Below, piece by piece: positions 7,301-8,272 of a stretch of 8,272 bases of DNA. Positions within the stretch are counted from its first letter, which is position 1; every line of letters begins with the position of its first letter. The stretch comes from Flavobacteriales bacterium. Its GTDB lineage: Bacteria; Bacteroidota; Bacteroidia; Flavobacteriales_G; Salibacteraceae. The stretch spans positions 1-8,272 of the forward strand of contig DNTB01000088.1 in assembly GCA_003499525.1 (NCBI GenBank), written 5' to 3'. Under the pieces are notes generated by a model that made no database searches, was not told the origin of the DNA, and saw only the letters and a program-made list of their open reading frames with translations. The position numbers were made by a program, and so were the translations under genes.

Positions 7301-7761
7301 TCCTCCAAAGTTTCGCGATAAAACGAGGTGTACATGACCGGTTCGGTGCTGTAATTTGCAGTTACATTTTTTATCGCTTGCCTGATAATCCACTTGGGCT
7401 TTGGAGGCTCCACATAGGTTACCATGACCTCGGGCAGGTGCTCGGATGTGGCTTTGAGTTTTATTTCAATCGTACCCTTGTTATTCTGCTTTGAAAAAGG
7501 TGTGACCAGCCTCTCGTAACCGATGTAGGATACCACGATGGAGTCCGTATCAAGCAGATCTGATGACATGAAAAAAGCGCGGCCTTCGAAATTTGAAGAA
7601 CCGCCAATGCCCGAATTTTTGAAGTACGCATTGGCGAAGGCCAGTGGCTCTTGCGTCTCTTTATCCGAAATCAATAATTCGACTCTCTGTGCTTTTATCA
7701 ATAGTGGCAGAACGAGAAGAAGTAAAAAGAGTTGTTTCATTGTTCTTTAGCTTGTGCCTAA
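4319..7761 (-). mobile_element. Cassette B: very large single-gene cassette
   Basis: Block of 3443 bases that starts on the minus strand with GTTAGGCACA (7762 down to 7753) and ends with TGTGCCTAAC (4381 down to 4372), an exact 10-base reverse complement. The match resumes after one mismatch with GCT/AGC. One gene fills it: the ATG is 12 bases after the start box and the stop lies inside the end hairpin. Sampled lines run about 45-53 % GC against about 28-32 % in sampled lines of cassettes C-E, which suggests a different origin. Confidence 0.7.
4354..7740 (-). CDS. Exported fusion protein: regulatory-like domain plus S9A prolyl-oligopeptidase-type serine peptidase
   Basis: 1128 residues. A signal peptide covers residues 1-17, with probable cleavage at K-A|Q, sending the protein to the periplasm or outer membrane. 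Residues 19-95 look like a carboxypeptidase-D regulatory-like beta-sandwich (DKETQEPLAFANAYF, then VVSYIGYE). Residues about 105-420 match the middle region of large Bacteroidota proteins with that domain (FYRETLEENKTFIQLNEA). From about 465 an S9A-like part begins (VADSLHWMALPAFEEEF); a probable beta-propeller runs to about 870, then the alpha/beta-hydrolase domain. The catalytic triad is visible: S973 in GNSAGG, D1058 in SYKDYQTPVW and H1093 in NSGHIG, spaced as in oligopeptidase B-type enzymes. Expected role is hydrolysis of oligopeptides. A stand-alone S9A enzyme is about 700 residues, so some 450 residues are added at the N-terminus. The last eight residues (VPNKTYKQ) are encoded by the attC-like site. 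There is almost no leader for a promoter. Confidence 0.9.
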   Translation of the reverse strand: MKQLFLLLLVLPLLIKAQRVELLISDKETQEPLAFANAYFKNSGIGGSSNFEGRAFFMSSDLLDTDSIVVSYIGYERLVTPFSKQNNKGTIEIKLKATSEHLPEVMVTYVEPPKPKWIIRQAIKNVTANYSTEPVMYTSFYRETLEENKTFIQLNEAIVKTHYTSYPQKRLDRKIWKDWYYDESYAFELDGDRYFSPLLKDFNTKEDQQTVVASRHSDNWSAYGIQTTLIGDPLLLFAFDKIKYQYDFFNTSLLGKYSFEHEPSEIIDGKACYVISFYPESIDGRFIVDQSRKNKSAIYIGRMYISKESYALLKFEYKLAVERDFGFFEKGMPLDYRVEMNYKNIDGTYHIANISFMETRKVGKTQDGKAILHTALRELSVLDVETENVRPIPQDEQFKSTRFSSIRTYRDQYNPSYWESNEWTDSLKLDAKLRADLEASETLEDQFNDNIQEQSKDLPKPKAAKHAFYFDYHNTQVADSLHWMALPAFEEEFKLYLSEENKFAKNFWLDDRAYQKKLFEELNTFYPKKADDSTTAKPGTYFFDEDSLGNVIFHYQVDSSESIEVLDLSHFESQHKEHFIKRLLPNQTKTQILAVTEKAGTLGDFAYVLPFGENTYLDSITDVYTIEWYSEGSVLYSKTNDLGSARKLQFRSIRNETDTTLYSESDAQFDLEVRKVGHRLVCTVQSKTENEIHLIEQGVYPPTMKMIHQRKDGVLVDVKIDDGIYVLVNDEHGGGFIRYATLQNPDELRLYATAQKEDYIDDFLPVNNGVVALVYENSFPRLKFTEDGAKKWKILDINFGLGDYHLLETDLTSDSIAFSFSSPSQPYSKYSFQLNTSVLKRLSDPTSVDPRYHRFTAVKRLWAKGYDKTKIPITIVRSAQSRKSDAGLILKVYGAYGAMTIPQYSAQDAILLNHGYTIAYAHVRGESILGPKWYKAGRELQKMNSIMDYLACAEFLIDKGYTTSEKLIGYGNSAGGLVVGQAINLKPELFNTVILDHPYLDVLNTMMNDTLPLTIDEYKEWGNPEQKETYDYILSYSPYQNIRQQEYPNVLLIASYKDYQTPVWQIAKYASKIREHNLSDSEVLLLTDMNSGHIGNTTGKEWIKLFAETYSFVKMKNEKPVPNKTYKQ

Positions 7762-7825
7762 CGGCCCCGGGTAAGATGTCGTAAGCGACCTAGGAGCTTA
7801 TGCATTTTACCCATTGTTGGGGGTA
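7753..7825 (-). repeat. Compact attC-like recombination site A
   Basis: 73-base palindrome bounded by AAC 7760-7762 and GTT 7816-7818. On the plus strand the arm 7769-7786 pairs with 7796-7812. GGGTAA pairs with TTACCC, then a G-T wobble (G7775/T7806), ATG/CAT, an extrahelical T (T7779), C-G, a second G-T wobble and TAAGC/GCTTA, with a nine-base loop. The layout is the same as site D although the paired bases differ. Spacers are 6 bases (7763-7768) and ATT (7813-7815). The box GTTAGGC on the minus strand fits the integron consensus GTTRRRY exactly. It separates the four-helix membrane-protein gene from the peptidase gene and contains the stop codon of the former. Confidence 0.85.
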
Positions 7826-8272
7826 GTTTTTATTTTCTGTCTTCTGAACCATTCCTTTGATTGTCCACTAAAGAGGATAACAAGAACATATAGCTGAATT
7901 AACATTTGAGCAATCGAAACGATTCCAATTATAGGACTCATTTGAAATTCATTCAAAATGACGAATGGAAATCCTAACATTCCGATTACGAACAGAATCA
8001 ATAATGTGATTCTCGCCCAATTTTTGCCTTGTCCAATTTTGTATCCTAAAAAGCCGATAATTAAAATTGTCACTATTGCAATTGTCAAGGATTTAGGGTC
8101 TGAAAGTATTTTTTGATTCGTCATAGTTTCATAAAGAGCCGATTTCAAAAGTCCGACTATTAGTGAAACGTAAACCAATAGTGAAGCTTGTTTTATCTTC
8201 TTTGGTATTTCAATTTCATTTAGTTCTGTTTCCATAAAGTATTTTTTCAAATGTTCGTAAAGGCACATGCTT
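7762..8272 (-). mobile_element. Cassette A, partial
   Basis: Downstream end of a cassette whose start lies beyond the window. Its end box is TACCCCCAAC (7825 down to 7816), so its start box is predicted to be GTTGGGGGTA on the minus strand a short way upstream of 8272. It carries one visible gene, for a membrane protein. Confidence 0.55.
7807..8235 (-). CDS. Four-helix membrane protein of unknown function
   Basis: 142 residues from the ATG at 8233-8235 (METELNEIEIPKK). The frame stays open to an earlier ATG at 8268, adding 11 residues (MCLYEHLKKYF). I prefer the shorter form because small membrane proteins of this kind usually open with a short charged tail, but the longer one is possible. 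Predicted membrane segments lie at about 17-38, 49-67, 74-95 and 101-123. A conserved-looking GQGKNWAR loop precedes helix 3 and an SKEWFRRQK tail follows helix 4. This layout is common among uncharacterised Bacteroidota membrane proteins; no function is known to me. The stop codon lies inside the attC-like hairpin, so the final residues (TTPNNG) are encoded by the recombination site. Confidence 0.78.
   Translation of the reverse strand: METELNEIEIPKKIKQASLLVYVSLIVGLLKSALYETMTNQKILSDPKSLTIAIVTILIIGFLGYKIGQGKNWARITLLILFVIGMLGFPFVILNEFQMSPIIGIVSIAQMLIQLYVLVILFSGQSKEWFRRQKIKTTPNNG

Noticed and set aside
21..7825. CRISPR array
   Set aside because: Repeats are palindromic, differ in length from 72 to 200 bases, and are separated by genes rather than by short uniform spacers.
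1..8272. tRNA, rRNA or riboswitch
   Set aside because: No cloverleaf, rRNA-like or known riboswitch pattern was seen in the gene-free stretches, which are accounted for by the palindromes and short AT-rich leaders or tails.

Overview
The window looks like a piece of a Bacteroidota (Bacteroidetes) chromosome. The non-coding DNA is AT-rich, Shine-Dalgarno sequences are weak or absent, and the largest protein has a Bacteroidota-style signal peptide ending K-A-Q followed by a carboxypeptidase-regulatory-like domain. I cannot name a genus.

Layout: all eight convincing genes lie on the minus strand. They fall into blocks separated by five related imperfect palindromes, at 21-156, 2396-2532, 3396-3595, 4310-4381 and 7753-7825. 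Reading in the direction of transcription (high to low coordinates), the blocks are as follows. Cassette A (partial) holds a small four-helix membrane protein. Cassette B holds one 1128-residue exported protein made of a regulatory-like domain, a middle region and an S9A prolyl-oligopeptidase-type peptidase. Cassette C holds two tiny three-helix membrane proteins. Cassette D holds a DUF5958-like protein overlapping an unrecognised small protein. Cassette E holds a DNA methyltransferase overlapping a probable restriction endonuclease. Cassette F is only just entered at 1-29.

The palindromes behave like integron attC sites. Each has an outer AAC/GTT pair, a spacer, a long stem and a variable loop. 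For all four complete cassettes, the 10 bases at the start of the cassette are the exact reverse complement of the 10 bases flanking the hairpin at its end, although neighbouring cassettes mostly differ. That is the relation expected if each block was once a circle with its own recombination site. Every non-Watson-Crick position I found in the stems, apart from one T/T mismatch, is a G-T wobble on the plus strand (A-C on the minus strand). The plus strand, which is the bottom strand relative to the genes, would therefore fold best, as in integrons. The 7-base boxes mostly do not fit the textbook GTTRRRY/RYYYAAC consensus, and no integrase is visible. This could be an integrase-less part of a Bacteroidota integron or a related, poorly described system.

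How the genes work together: the array looks like an accessory gene store. The methyltransferase/endonuclease pair could defend against phage or stabilise the array. The other cassettes carry small membrane or unknown proteins and one large periplasmic peptidase. Intercistronic space is short and genes start close to the palindromes, so expression probably depends partly on read-through from upstream (beyond 8272), where an integrase and attI-like site would be expected if they exist.
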